Source: Lotus japonicus (Eukaryota; Streptophyta; Magnoliopsida; Fabales; Fabaceae). Taken from it: 64,000 nt of DNA. The notes below the pieces were generated by a model. It was given only the letters and a program-made list of their open reading frames with translations. It was not told the DNA's origin and did not search any database. The position numbers were made by a program, and so were the translations under genes. How positions within the stretch are numbered: the first letter of the stretch is position 1; the number at the start of each line of letters is the position of its first letter. This document shows, in pieces, positions 25,931 through 39,074 of this stretch. The stretch spans positions 14,316,223 to 14,380,222 of the forward strand of contig NC_080043.1 in assembly GCF_012489685.1 (NCBI RefSeq), in the 5' to 3' direction.

Positions 25931-26525
25931 CTTGATGGGAGAATTAAGACAAGGCAATGCTAGAATGTTCATTTCCAATATTATAATTATTTTTTTCACT
26001 AATATTGTGATTTGAAGTGACTGTCCATGGACTCATGGAGAAAGGACTATGTTTGTTGGGCTGCACTGGTCAAGTTTGGTCCATATCTCTTCAATTAAAA
26101 AGAGAAAAGAAGCTTCAGAATTGACCTTTCGTCAATTGTATGTAAATGAAAAAGAAAAAGAAAAAGAGTATACCGTCTAAATAAAGAAGGCTAGCCGTAT
26201 ATTATTGTGAAAAATATGGTCTCATCAACTAACTTCTTTCAAAGTATAGGGAATGAAAAAGTTTCTCTCATCACAAGAAAATCAACGGGAGAGGAATAAA
26301 GACTACCACACTTACAATTGAAGATGATTATAAGTGCGGACAAAATATATTTACCACACTTTTGTGTGCAAAAAAAACATAATAAAGTGAAAATGTACGT
26401 AATTTCACATATATAAAATGCAGTATAATTTTTCAAAAATTAATTCCATATTTTATATGTCATTTACACAACAACATTAAAGGTATTTTTAATATAGTAA
26501 TGACAATAACATAATATATACCTCT
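25931..26525. other. Intergenic DNA between transposons
   Basis: AT-rich, no gene and no bounded element seen. Contains a short purine run (GAAAAAGAAAAAGAAAAAG) near 26148-26168. Confidence 0.5.
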
Positions 26526-26683
26526 AATATAGTCAGTGGCGGACCTTAGTGGAGACAGGGAGGAGCTGTAGCTCCCCCAAAAAATTTAGAAAAGGCTTAA
26601 ATAATAAGGTTTATATAAATTTTTTGGTCATTGTAATATTATATTAATAATAATGGGCACAATATATAAGATAGAGCTTAGCG

Positions 26684-26745
26684 GCTTAGTGGTAGCACAC
26701 TTTTCCTATCTCCACAAGAGACAAGGTTCGAACCTGCCAGACCCC
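26684..26745 (+). repeat. tRNA-derived (SINE-like) segment with A and B boxes
   Basis: TAGCGGCTTAGTGGTAGCAC resembles an RNA polymerase III A box and GGTTCGAACC, about 30 nt later, is a perfect B box. It is not a functional tRNA gene: no acceptor stem pairs and the anticodon arm is not recognisable. It may be an old SINE head nested in the hAT MITE. Confidence 0.5.
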
Positions 26746-26764
26746 CAATTCTCATTTTTCATTA

Positions 26765-26801
26765 ATATTACGTTTTTTTTTTTTTGCGTACATATTACGT
26801 T
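26765..26801 (-). repeat. Ultra-short poly(A) insertion footprint
   Basis: ATATTACGTT occurs at 26765-26774 and 26792-26801 around a T-run plus GCGTAC, i.e. on the minus strand GTACGC followed by poly(A). It fits a minimal LINE-driven insertion inside the hAT MITE. Confidence 0.5.
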
Positions 26802-27189
26802 ACGTTTAATTTCTAAACTTTTTTCTAAACTTTGTTTTATGTGCCTCTTTGAATAGTGTATACTTTGTGAGTTGTTTTCTCTACCTTTCTGTATTTCTTT
26901 ACTTTTTTTTTTTAACTTTTTCGATATAGGCCGCTAAAACTATTTTTTCAACTAAATCCTTACTATTCTTTAAATTTTTTTAATGCACACATTTTTTATT
27001 TAAGACTGTATATACATCTATATAAATATATGTGTTTTGATGATTAAAATATTTTAATTTATGTATCAAATTTTATTTATGCTCCCCTAATATTTTTTAC
27101 CAAGGTCCGCCGCTGAATATAGTAATGACAAACCATTCAAAAAGAATATAGTAATGACAAGAAAATGTCTATATGTCTATAGTGGTATT

Positions 27190-27234
27190 AAAACCAATTC
27201 CCTATTGTAACCAAAAACAAAAACCAATTCCCTA
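27190..27234 (+). repeat. Ultra-short poly(A)-type insertion footprint
   Basis: AAAACCAATTCCCTA is repeated exactly at 27190-27204 and 27220-27234 around TTGTAACCAAAAACA. The insert resembles the last bases of LINE copies in this window. Confidence 0.55.
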
Positions 27235-27849
27235 ATCATGATACACTCTGATACGTTTATATTCTCTTACTTTCTATATTTGATATTTTTATTTTTATCT
27301 TATGAGATTTGACTTTAGTAACAAGCCAATCAGGTTGAAACAACAAATTTGTCCTTTATTTGCAATATCTTTGTTAATCAAAAGAGAGCAAAAGTAAAAT
27401 TGTCCTACGTCCTACTCTAGGCACCTAAGCTTTAAAAAGGGAAATTAAAAGGTATTTAATTCGTTTTCACTTGATGAATAAATGGCAGTAAAAGACAATT
27501 ATAATCTCAATGTTGGTGATCAATGAACAAAATCACGACAACGATACAATGGGTACTAATGGATTTAGTATCTAGATTTAGCCTCTTATGATTGGAGGTG
27601 AGACAAGGAGACATTGATCAAAGTGGAATTATAAAAGTGGGATAGGGCATAGGGGAACATGATAAGAATAATTATTTATTATCTAATGGTTTTCTGCATC
27701 CTAAAACAAATGTGTACCTCTCATGCAATTTTTTAATCTCCATAGCATGATGATGGAGCTCGAGAATATTATTATGTGGCGATCCAGCCTCTGAAGTTCG
27801 GCTTCGAGGGCACTTATCATCAGCGTTACTCTCAGTCACACCCTTCTTT

Positions 27850-28110
27850 TTTTTTCTTTTGGTACAAAACGAAAAGAAGAGAAAAGAAAATCAGACGCCA
27901 AACCCATAGGATCTCGGAAAACTAGTTCCTATGGCATCTGCAAGGAGAAGATTGAGAAAGAAACTCAGTCGATGGAACCTGAACCAAATCAAACGCGGCC
28001 TGCTGATCAGCCTCAATTTTTGCAAGAAAATTTGTACACGCATTACCCTCTCGTGACTTGTGAACAACACGGACATTCAAGTGCCTCCAAAGCAAATATC
28101 TAATATTAAC
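27850..28110 (-). pseudogene. LINE fragment, RNase H tail
   Basis: Read on the minus strand from about 28110, the translation contains LLWRHLNVRVVHKSREGNA, FLAKIEADQQAAFD, then a stop: the H-x-x-REGN-x-x-x-x-x-LAK pattern ends the RNase H domain of plant L1-type retrotransposons. No other part of the element is visible; this is a dead 5'-truncated copy. Confidence 0.65.
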
Positions 28111-28287
28111 AATAAAAACCGCATGAACAAATTATAAATTATAAAAATTTATTACATAAAATAACATAAAATTTGAAACTGTTTCATTTTAATTAAGTAT
28201 TGGATAAATTATTATTCGTTATTGAACAATCTTTGACTAGCCAACTATTACTTCAACACCTTTACTTTTAAATTAAGTTTAGATTGT

Positions 28288-29011
28288 TGTTATTAGAATA
28301 TAATATAAAATCATTGATAAAATAATGATTCGATTGATGATAAAGAATGATAATTATTGTTTCAGTTTTCTACCTTAACGACAGAGAAAAATTTAGCCAT
28401 TACCCAATAACTTAGTGTGTGTTTGGATGAGCGTTAGCAAAATTGGATCTGATCAGAATCGGATCTTGTCAGAATTGGATCTGGTAACGTGAGTTTAAGT
28501 AACGTGATTTATGTTTGGATACATTTACTCATAATTGGCTTTCGTAACTAAATTATAGTACAAATACCCAGAATCGGATCAGCCAGATGGAGAAGCTACT
28601 CCAAGTCAATTCTGCCCGATCCAAATCAAACTCGTAGAATCAATTCTTAAAACTGGTTTCCAAACATCTTCAAAGCTTGGAAGATCCACGTTTTGGACTC
28701 AGATCCAATTTCTTTACCCAGATCCACGTTTCAGAAGCTGAACCAAACACACACTTAAGCTTTTAGAATAAGCGGCTGTTTGACATGGTATCAGAGCCTC
28801 TATGACTTAGCGGTCTAGAGTTCGATCCTTACTCCCCTAACTTTTTAATTAAAAAGTGAAATTTAAGTACATGATATGTGGGCTGGTGCATTTATCCACG
28901 CTTCAAACTCAAATGGCTCTTGCGTGAGGAGCGTGTTAGAATATAATATAAAACTATTCATTTATCCCTTACCCGATAGCCTTAGTTTTTGGGATAAGTG
29001 GTTGATTAACA
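28288..29011 (+). mobile_element. TRIM (miniature LTR retrotransposon) interrupted by a MITE
   Basis: The 3' LTR is about 78 bp (28934-29011, TGTTAGAATATAATATAAA to GTTGATTAACA). The 5' LTR begins near 28288 (TGTTATTAGAATATAATATA) and ends TTTGACA at 28785 but is expanded by insertions. A primer-binding site TGGTATCAGAGCC, complementary to initiator tRNA-Met, follows at 28786. The interior of about 150 bp has no coding capacity. ATTGT/ATTGC flanks may be a decayed 5-bp target duplication. Size and structure fit TRIM elements, which move with proteins from other LTR retrotransposons. Confidence 0.75.
28415..28754. mobile_element. Tourist/Harbinger-like MITE nested in the TRIM LTR
   Basis: GTGTGTGTTTGG at the left end is the exact inverse of CCAAACACACAC at the right end, flanked by TTA on both sides (28412-28414, 28755-28757), the three-base duplication of PIF/Harbinger elements. 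It is 340 bp. Removing it restores continuity of the LTR sequence (CCCAATAACTTA|AGCTTTTAGAATAAGCGG). Confidence 0.8.
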
Positions 29012-29039
29012 ATTGCCTATAAACCATTTAGAGATCATC

Positions 29040-29230
29040 GCTTGTGAGCGCTTTCTTCAAGCTTTACGAAGAATGTTCTTATCTACCATGTTTTAAGTGT
29101 TGAAGTTCATCCTATGTACTTGATGCCGAAAAGAAAGAAATGAATCTTCCTCAGAATAAGTGTACTCTATGGCTCGAACTCAAAATTCAACTAAATTGAC
29201 CGGAGGCATTGTCAACAATAATTTATGGAA
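29040..29230. repeat. Diverged repeat shared with 32270-32455
   Basis: Blocks such as CTTGTGAGCG, TTGAAGTTCAxCxTATxTACTT, and CTCxATGGCTCGAxCTCAAAATT occur in the same order here and at 32270-32455. The two copies bracket the composite TRIM at 29659-32214. Identity looks about 70 percent. No coding is recognised. Confidence 0.65.
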
Positions 29231-29280
29231 TTAAATATCCTTGATTGGATCCTAATTTCACAAAACAATTCTAGGAAGAC

Positions 29281-29374
29281 GGGATTTGCTGGGTGAATGG
29301 CCAGAGTTCGAATCCTGGCGAAGCAACTAATTTACTAACAATTAACAACTAACATTAACCTATAAAAAAAAAAA
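29281..29374 (+). mobile_element. SINE 3' part with poly(A) tail
   Basis: GGGATTTG..., a B-box-like AGTTCGAATCCTGGCG, a shared body TAATTTACTAACAATTAAC and a terminal A-run. An inverted copy of the same sequence lies at 57820-57913, which also ends in poly(A). tRNA-derived B box plus poly(A) tail and dispersal identify a SINE; the A-box half is not visible. Confidence 0.75.
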
Positions 29375-29658
29375 CATCAACGAAATTTCTTGGGTCCACT
29401 AGAACCTCTCGAGTAGGACCGCTCAAGGGAGGGTCGGCCCAAGGGTAAAACCACTCAAGCAAGGGCTTTAAGCCTCCAAAAAACAAAAAAAATTATTAAG
29501 TAAAAAAGGCCCCAAATTTATTATTTTACTAAGTCAAAAAAACCACATTTTAAAGTTTGTTTTAAATTTCATTTAGAATTGGATCGGCCGCCCTGCTCTC
29601 GAGTCTCCCTTTCTGCTATAATGACTGAAATTATGGTCAACGAACTTTGATTTTCTCC

Positions 29659-30004
29659 TGTAGGGGATTCAAGCACCTCGATTGCACGGAGTAGTAGAGC
29701 GAGAAATCACGGATAAAGCACACAGCATCTTTGGTCACGCAGTTCGGCCAAATTGCCTACCTCTGCGGCTATAGAGTAGCTATAGCTCCTTAGTATTACT
29801 TGTGGCATGAAGCATGTGGTACCAAGTACAACTTTTAGGGTTACATTGTTATCCTATTTATAGTGGATTCTATTGATCTCTATTTTACAATAAAATCCTA
29901 ATAAATCCTATAACAATCCCTTAAAACCTTTTACAATCCACATTAAATCAAATCCTAATAAACTAAAGATTTTAGCCCAAAATACAATGAGCCAAATCTC
30001 AACA
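29659..30004 (-). repeat. Composite TRIM, LTR 1 (minus orientation)
   Basis: 346 bp, TG...CA ends, outer left terminus of the array, abutting TCTCC. A TATAAATAG box-like sequence (minus strand) is included, as in the other full LTRs. Confidence 0.87.
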
Positions 30005-30403
30005 ATCTCCACCTTGGCGAATTCCGGACTCCCCCTATGAAGATCTGCTGCTTTAGTTTCCTGATTCTGATTTCTGGGATTGAACTCCACCTTGCTCAAC
30101 GCCCTGTTGCTTCACTCCTCGACCTTGGCATCCATCCACTTCTCCTTCCCTGGCGTGGCCATCGCCTCTTGAAAGTAGACAGATCTCCACCTTGTTCCGT
30201 GTCTTTCAGATCCGTCGGTTTCTCCTCTCACAACGACTTCTGCAATCCTTGTTGACCTCCCTTCGCAGCGGAAGATATCAGCCGTCACTATGGTTACTAA
30301 CCATCGGCCCCTCCGCAGAAGTTACCCGGCCGTTACCATGGTTACTAACTATCGGCCCCTCTGCGGAAGTTGTCCAGCCGTTACCATGGTCCCACGAACC
30401 ATC

Positions 30404-30416
30404 GGCTCTGATACCA
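30404..30416 (-). other. Primer-binding site of the minus-strand TRIM unit
   Basis: On the minus strand TGGTATCAGAGCC, two bases after the LTR end. This 12-13 base sequence is the standard site for initiator tRNA-Met priming in plant copia-type and TRIM elements. Confidence 0.85.
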
Positions 30417-30418
30417 CT

Positions 30419-30647
30419 TGTAGGGGATTCAAGCACCTCGATTGTACGAAGTAGTAGAGCAAGAAATCACAGATAAAGCACACAACATCTTTGGTCACGC
30501 AGTTCGGCCAAATTGCCTACCTGCAATAAGATTATAGCCGCAGAGGTAGGCAATTTGGCCGAACTGCGTGACCAAAGATGATGTGTGCTTTATCTGTGAT
30601 TTCTCGCTCTACTACTCAGTGCAATCGAGGTGATTGAATCCCCTACA
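30419..30647. repeat. Two truncated LTRs head to head at the palindrome centre
   Basis: 30419-30522 is the minus-oriented LTR cut after TTGCCTACCT; 30544-30647 is its inverted partner ending CCTACA (homology to LTR sequence starts slightly earlier, near 30533). The spacer is about 21 nt around 30523-30543. The palindrome extends outward to 29659 and 31406, giving arms of about 864 nt that appear nearly identical by eye. Confidence 0.85.
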
Positions 30648-30649
30648 AG

Positions 30650-30662
30650 TGGTATCAGAGCC
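30650..30662 (+). other. Primer-binding site of the first plus-strand TRIM unit
   Basis: TGGTATCAGAGCC begins two bases after the end of the truncated LTR at 30647, in mirror position to the minus-strand site. Confidence 0.85.
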
Positions 30663-31060
30663 GATGGTTCGTGGGACCATGGTAACGGCTGGACAACTTC
30701 CACTGAGAGACCGATGGTTAGTAACCATGGTAACGGTTGGGTAACTTCTGCGGAGGGGCCGATGGTTAGTAACCATAGTGACGACTGATATCTTCCGCTG
30801 CGAAGGGAGGTCAACAAGGATTGCAGAAGTCGTTGTGAGAGGAGAAACCGACGGATCAGAAAGACACGGAACAAGGTGGAGATCTGTCTACTTTCAAGAG
30901 GCGATGGCCACGACAGGGAAGGAGAAGTGGATGGATGCCAAGGTGGAGGAGTGAAGCAACAGGGTGTTGAGCAAGGTGGAGTTCAATCCCAGAAATCAGA
31001 ATCAGGAAACTAAAGCAGCAAATCTTCATAGGGGAGTCCGGAATTCGCCAAGGTGGAGAT

Positions 31061-31406
31061 TGTTGAGATTTGCCTCATTATATTTTGGGCTAAAATCTTT
31101 AGTTTATTAGGATTTGATTTAATGTGGATTGTAAAAGGTTTTAAGGGATTGTTATAGGATTTATTAGGATTTTATTGTAAAATAGAGATCAATAGAATCC
31201 ACTATAAATAGGATAACAATGTAACCCTAAAAGTTGTACTTGGTACCACATGCTTCATGCCACAAGTAATACAAAGGAGCTATAGCTACTCTATAGCCGC
31301 AGAGGTAGGCAATTTGGACGAACTGCGTGACCAAAGATGATGTGTGCTTTATCTGTGATTTCTCGCTCTACTACTCAGTGCAATCGAGGTGATTGAATCC
31401 CCTACA
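31061..31406 (+). repeat. Composite TRIM, LTR shared between tandem units
   Basis: 346 bp, preceded by the purine tract AAGGTGGAGAT and followed after two bases by TGGTATCAGAGCC at 31409. It serves as 3' end of one unit and 5' end of the next, as in tandem LTR arrays. Confidence 0.87.
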
Positions 31407-31868
31407 AGTGGTATCAGAGCCGATGGTTCGTGGGACCATGGTAACGGCTGGACAACTTCCGCAGAGGGGCCGATGGTTAGTAACCATGGTAACGGCTGGA
31501 CAACTTCCACTGAGGGACCGATGGTTAGTAACCATGGTAACGGTCGGGTAACTTCTGCGGAGGGGCCGATGGTTAGTAACCATAGTGACGGCTGATATCT
31601 TCCGCTGCGAAGGAAGGTCAACAAGGATTGCAGAAGTCGTTGTGAGAGGAGAAACCGACGGATCAGAAAGACACGGAACAAGGTGGAGATCTGTCTACTT
31701 TCAAGAGGCGATGGCCACGCCAGGGAAGGAGAAGTGGATGGATGCCAAGGTGGAGGAGTGAAGCAACAGGGTGTTGAGCAAGGTGGAGTTCAATCCCAGA
31801 AATCAGAATCAGGAAACTAAAGCAGCAGATCTTCATAGGGGGAGTCCGAAATTCGCCAAGGTGGAGAT

Positions 31869-32214
31869 TGTTGAGATTTGGCTCATTGTATTTTGGGCTA
31901 AAATCTTTAGTTTATTAGGATTTGATTTAATGTGGATTGTAAAAGGTTTTAAGGGATTGTTGTAGGATTTATTAGGATTTTATTGTAAAATAGAGATCAA
32001 TAGAATCCACTATAAATAGGATAACAATATAACCCTAAAAATTGTACTTGGTACCACATGCTTCATGCCACAAGTAATACAAAGGAGCTATAGCTACTCT
32101 ATAGCCGCAGAGGTAGGCAATTTGGCCGAACTGCGTGACCAAAGATGTTGTGTTCTATATCTGTGATTTCTCGCTCTACTACTCAGTGCAATCGAGGTGC
32201 TTGAATCCCCTACA
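31869..32214 (+). repeat. Composite TRIM, right terminal LTR
   Basis: 346 bp, preceded by the purine tract and followed by the right copy of the TCTCC target duplication. The preceding interior is about 49 bp longer than the first because it has one more copy of a 48-bp tandem repeat (unit around GATGGTTAGTAACCATGGTA). Confidence 0.87.
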
Positions 32215-32219
32215 TCTCC

Positions 32220-34290
32220 CCTATTATTAGCTTTCTTTTCTCTAATGATTACAAGAGTCTAGATCTCAAACATCCCTTGTGAGCGATTTCTTTGAGCTTT
32301 TCCATGTATCTTCCATGCTTGTAGTGGTGAAGTTCACCTTATATACTTTGAAAAGAAATAAATAAACCTTCCTCCAAACGAGCGTACTCAATGGCTCGAG
32401 CTCAAAATTAAAATAAATATATTGGAGGCACTGTCAGCAATGATGTATGGAATGACATACCATGTAGTAGTAGTACTACATCACACCATTTCCAAAATTT
32501 CCTTAGTTCCTAAGTTCAGAATGGTCGCAACCCCAATGAGATCTTGGAATAAAATGACTACCCGATTCATCTTCTCATTGCCTTATGCTTATTGTAAGAT
32601 GCTTGTTTTTAAATACTTCATACTTGTTTGTGCATAGTGAATTTTCTGAATGAACTCGAAAGAAAATTCGTCCCAATTCTTGATAGAAAACGAAGGAAGA
32701 AACTTAAACCAAACCAAGATATCTCCATTTCAAGTTGATAACTGATAAGAAAGCTCGACAAGATAAAATGCTTGAGGATTCCATGTACTCCATGAATTAA
32801 GTAAAATTGTCCATGTGCTCAGTAGGATCAGTTTTTCTAGAAAACCATTCCACGGCTATTTTCTCTAGCAAGCCTGGCTGGAATCCAAAGTACAAATCTC
32901 CTCTAGAAAGAATCATACATGTTATCTATAAAGAACAAACTCTTGTTGTAGAATTTCTTGACTCAAATTGATAATGTCATAACCTTTTCATTGCGATGAA
33001 AATTGATTATTTCGATTTTAACATACGGCGTCAAAATGTTCTTTTAAAATTTGGGCAAATTGATGCTCCAAATTAAAACCTTAATGGTGGTGCACGGTTC
33101 TGGATGAATTCTTTGGCACGTGGTGTGCTTTTGACACATAATGGGAGATACCTACAAATGCACTCCAAATTAAAACTCAAGTCAGTGTAAGAGCATAGAG
33201 AGAAAACTCAAAGTAATAGAAGAACCATGAGTTATCAAAATGAGTAATGTTTGTGTAAATAATGAACGATCAAACATATATTTATAGGTGTAATAAGAGG
33301 CCCTGGGCCTTGGTGAAGTCTTTATATAAGACTTTTGAGATTGTTGACACTTGTAGGCAACCTTGCAATTGTCTTATAAATGTGTCGTCTGAAGTCCGTT
33401 TGCCTAACTGTTGAACAAGATGAGTCTTGCTTCTAGTCATCTCGACTAACTAACATGGTGTCCACTTAGTTGTGAAACCTTCATGCTGCCTTAGACAATA
33501 TTAGGCCTAGTAGCCTTTTGCGATGCCCAAAACACAAAGGTTGCAACATAATCTCATCTTAAATGTGTCAATTCCTCATTTTACACTCCTAAAAGGCTCT
33601 GTTCTACACAAACTAGGCAACAATGGTGTACCCAACATTTTCCAGTTACTACATAGGCCCCATGAATGATGTGACCATCACTATACGTGTTTCGGAGTAC
33701 TCCCACATGATAATTACTCTGCTAACAATAATTTGTGTCTTGATTAATTTATTAATGGTCGGTCTCCTTCTTGAAAACAAGGCCAACAAAAGGATTAGGT
33801 TTTTCACCATTGATGAGAAGGCTATGTTACTTCTGTTAACGTTTTTACACTATACTACTACCCATTAATAATAATTGTGTCTAGCGATTTAAGCCATATG
33901 CTAATGATCTTAGTATATTATAATTGCACGGATAGATGATTTAAATATTGATTAATCTTCAGTGGGAGAACAGAGCTCACTTATATATATTATATGCCAT
34001 AAAAAATGTTGGTACGATCATGTTGTTGGTCTTAGATATCATGATTATGTCATTTTCAAATACAATGAATCTCCTTCAAATTTCAATACATTCTTAATTT
34101 ATTTACTTTCAGTAAACAAATATCTGTTCCCCCACTCGTCACTATCTCTTCCAATAAGGAAGCCGTCAAATACCAATACATCACAAAAATGTGATACATT
34201 CATATTCTTCCAAGTATTTAATTTAACAACATGATATCATGTACTGTGATAATTACCTATATATATCAAATATTTTTGTGCTCCAAAAAT
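32220..34290. other. Intergenic DNA, diverged repeats
   Basis: The first 230 bp is the partner of the repeat at 29040-29230. I see no supportable gene in the rest. An open frame at 33623-33868 (81 codons) has hydrophobic stretches but no family resemblance or splice context. Confidence 0.45.
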
Positions 34291-34580
34291 AGCAAGATTG
34301 TTTATTTTAGTCCCTTCTTTTATAGATTTTAGTCCCCATTTATGAAAATGACCAAACTTTAGTCCCTTAATTCATGTTAGTATGCATGTTGTGGCGGTTT
34401 TATTAGACTTGTGGTAGTTTTAACCATCACTCACATATTTTGTGGCGGTTTTTATGCATTAATGGCTGTTAAAACTACTATAAAATGGACCACATCAACA
34501 CAAAAATGAATAAAGAGACCAAAATCTAACCATTTTCATAAATGGCTATTGTAAGGGACAAAAACATATTTAATCTTTAT
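34290..34580. repeat. Possible MITE or transposon remnant with imperfect inverted ends
   Basis: CCATTTATGAAAATGACCAAACTTTAGTCCCT near the left is mirrored loosely by AGAGACCAAAATCTAACCATTTTCATAAATGG near the right. Neither ends nor target duplication are clear. Confidence 0.35.
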
Positions 34581-34638
34581 AAAAATCTTCAACTAAAAGT
34601 GAGAAGTAAATGTTCATATTTGTCTTCAATAACATGTA

Positions 34639-34786
34639 CACCCTCCGGTCATTATTATTAGCAAAAAAACAACATTTTAGATTCATTGAATAAATGATGT
34701 ATCCAATCATTATTGTAGACTAGATACATCATTTATTGAATGAATTTAAAAACTTGTTTTTTGCTTATAATAATGACCGGATGGTG
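34639..34786. mobile_element. Stowaway-like MITE (148 bp)
   Basis: CACCCTCCGGTCATTATTAT at the left is mirrored by ATAATGACCGGATGGTG at the right; TA flanks each end. The hairpin continues inward (TTAGCAAAAAA against TTTTTTGCTTA), so the element can fold over most of its length. Confidence 0.85.
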
Positions 34787-35119
34787 TAAGACATTAATTT
34801 TAATTTCACCTTCTACCCTTTTCAAAAATACTCATTGGCCTGTACATTTCCGCAAATCTGACTATGGAACAACTTTTTCAAGAAGAAACACATATAATGC
34901 ATGCAATTAATTTTGTTCATTTTAATAAAAATATTATTTATTTTCTATTATACTCTTTAAAATGTATTTTATATTTTCACATTTATTGTACCTACAGTAA
35001 CATTACTTAGAAAAAGTCAATTATTGCTCTCATGAAATTTTAATAGACGGATATATAGAAATATATTTTTCTTTCTAAATAAACGGATAAAAAGTAACTG
35101 ACTGAGAAGTAGTTTATAA

Positions 35120-35470
35120 CAAGCCAGACTCACATGATCACATCAAAAGGGAAACATACGACCAGACTCAAACCTTAGAAATGCCAGCCTACCTTATTTT
35201 CATCTCAAGATAAGAACCACTAAAAACTTGTCCAATAGCTTTGTACTAAAGATTCTAAGTCAGATCAGCCGCAGTAGGGCAGTGGTGGTTTTGGAGCATT
35301 ATATGTCGGTCAAGAATTGCATCAGATATGTTAGTAGCACTCTTTCATTCCTTTTCTTTTTTTAGTCTGTCTTAAATTGTTTCCATTTGTTCTTCTTATA
35401 GGTTTTCTTGGCCTTTAAAAGAGGACCCAAGAAGAGGTCCACATGGCCAATCAATGGCCAGAGTGAGTCC
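35120..35470 (+). repeat. Dispersed repeat, copy A (partner at 43480-43860)
   Basis: Shared ordered blocks include AAAACTTGTCxAATA, GTACTAAAGATTCTAA, CAGTxGxxxAGTGGTGGTT and AAAAGAGGxCCxAAGAAGAGGTCC. Copies lie on either side of the CKX gene, same orientation, about 8.4 kb apart. Nature unknown. Confidence 0.7.
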
Positions 35471-36401
35471 CAACCCAACCCAACCGAGCACAAATGAATG
35501 AAACTTCATGTGTCACATGGACCAAGAGAGACCCCACCAATGTCATCTCTCCTCTTTCTATTTTAGAATTTTGATTAGGATGTTCAAAAACTAGCTTATA
35601 GGAAAAGGCTGTTCTTCCATTTCCAGGACTATTTTGGCTCCTTCACACCTAGAAGGTTAGAACGAGATATCTGGAGCGTGAAATTTGCATGAATGTTCAT
35701 GCTGACCCATGTATGAGAGATTTTCAATAAATCGATTTCGGATAAGCTTTAATATGCTTATAAAAAAAAGAATAAACTTTAATATCATCTTAGAATTCGA
35801 GTTAGACCTAACTCTACCCAAAACTAGGTTAGATGCGAGAGTAGCTCTACTATTTATAAATGATTATTGTAGTCATATATCTACTCTCTCTCTCTAGTCA
35901 AGATGTAATTTCTCAACAATTTATTAATACATGCCCACAGCAAGTCCTTCTCATGGAAAGAATACTCCGTGTATAACAGCAATGGACAGTAGCAAGAGCA
36001 AGGACATTTTCATTTCTAAAATTGGGAAAATAGAGGACACTTAAAATTGGTTAATGTCCAAAAAAATTGAAACATGTCTGTCCCTGATGGAAAGATTGTG
36101 GTTTCAACTGTTTGGAAAAGTAAGATTTTTTAGAATCTCTCTTTGTTGTCCTCACTTTTCCTCTTCAACTTGGCATAACCATTGTGGCTTTGGCTTCTCT
36201 TATAAAGAAACTAACCCCAGAGGGATAGATAACCAAAAAGAATCCTCCTCCCTAGTAATCATAGTTCATAATAAGGATTCTCTTACCTGAAAAGTTGACT
36301 CAGCCACCTAAAAACTTCTTTAAATTCTTCTCCAACCCTCTACTCCTTTGCCACTCCATCACTTCTCCTCTAGTTTAAACAGCTTCTTCAGCCTTTAAAA
36401 A

Positions 36402-39074
<2,673 letters not shown>

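Larger units (their letters stand above)
26534..27115. mobile_element. hAT-type MITE (582 bp) with tRNA-like core
   Basis: The ends CAGTGGCGGACCTTAG and (reverse complement) CAGCGGCGGACCTTGG form short imperfect inverted repeats, and a perfect 8-bp target duplication AATATAGT lies at 26526-26533 and 27116-27123. Eight-base duplications and CAG-type ends are typical of hAT transposons. No transposase is coded. Confidence 0.88.
29659..32214. mobile_element. Composite TRIM-like LTR retrotransposon: three units, head-to-head plus tandem, in one target duplication
   Basis: Order: full LTR (minus), non-coding interior, partial LTR (minus), 21-nt spacer, partial LTR (plus), interior, full LTR (plus), interior, full LTR (plus). 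All full LTRs are 346 bp, reading TGTTGAGATTTG to ATCCCCTACA in element sense. Each interior of about 410-460 bp starts two bases after the LTR with TGGTATCAGAGCC, the initiator tRNA-Met primer site, and ends in the purine tract AAGGTGGAGAT. No gag or pol is present. The whole array is flanked by one 5-bp duplication, TCTCC at 29654-29658 and 32215-32219, so it behaves as one integrated unit. It is non-autonomous and must have used proteins of another element. Confidence 0.87.

Noticed and set aside
30192..31681. Near-identical open frames of 94-110 codons on opposite strands
   Set aside because: They are the same antisense frame read from the inverted and direct TRIM interiors; the repetition comes from the element, not from a gene family.
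33623..33868. Open frame of 81 codons with hydrophobic stretches
   Set aside because: No family resemblance, no promoter or splice context, surrounded by diverged repeats.
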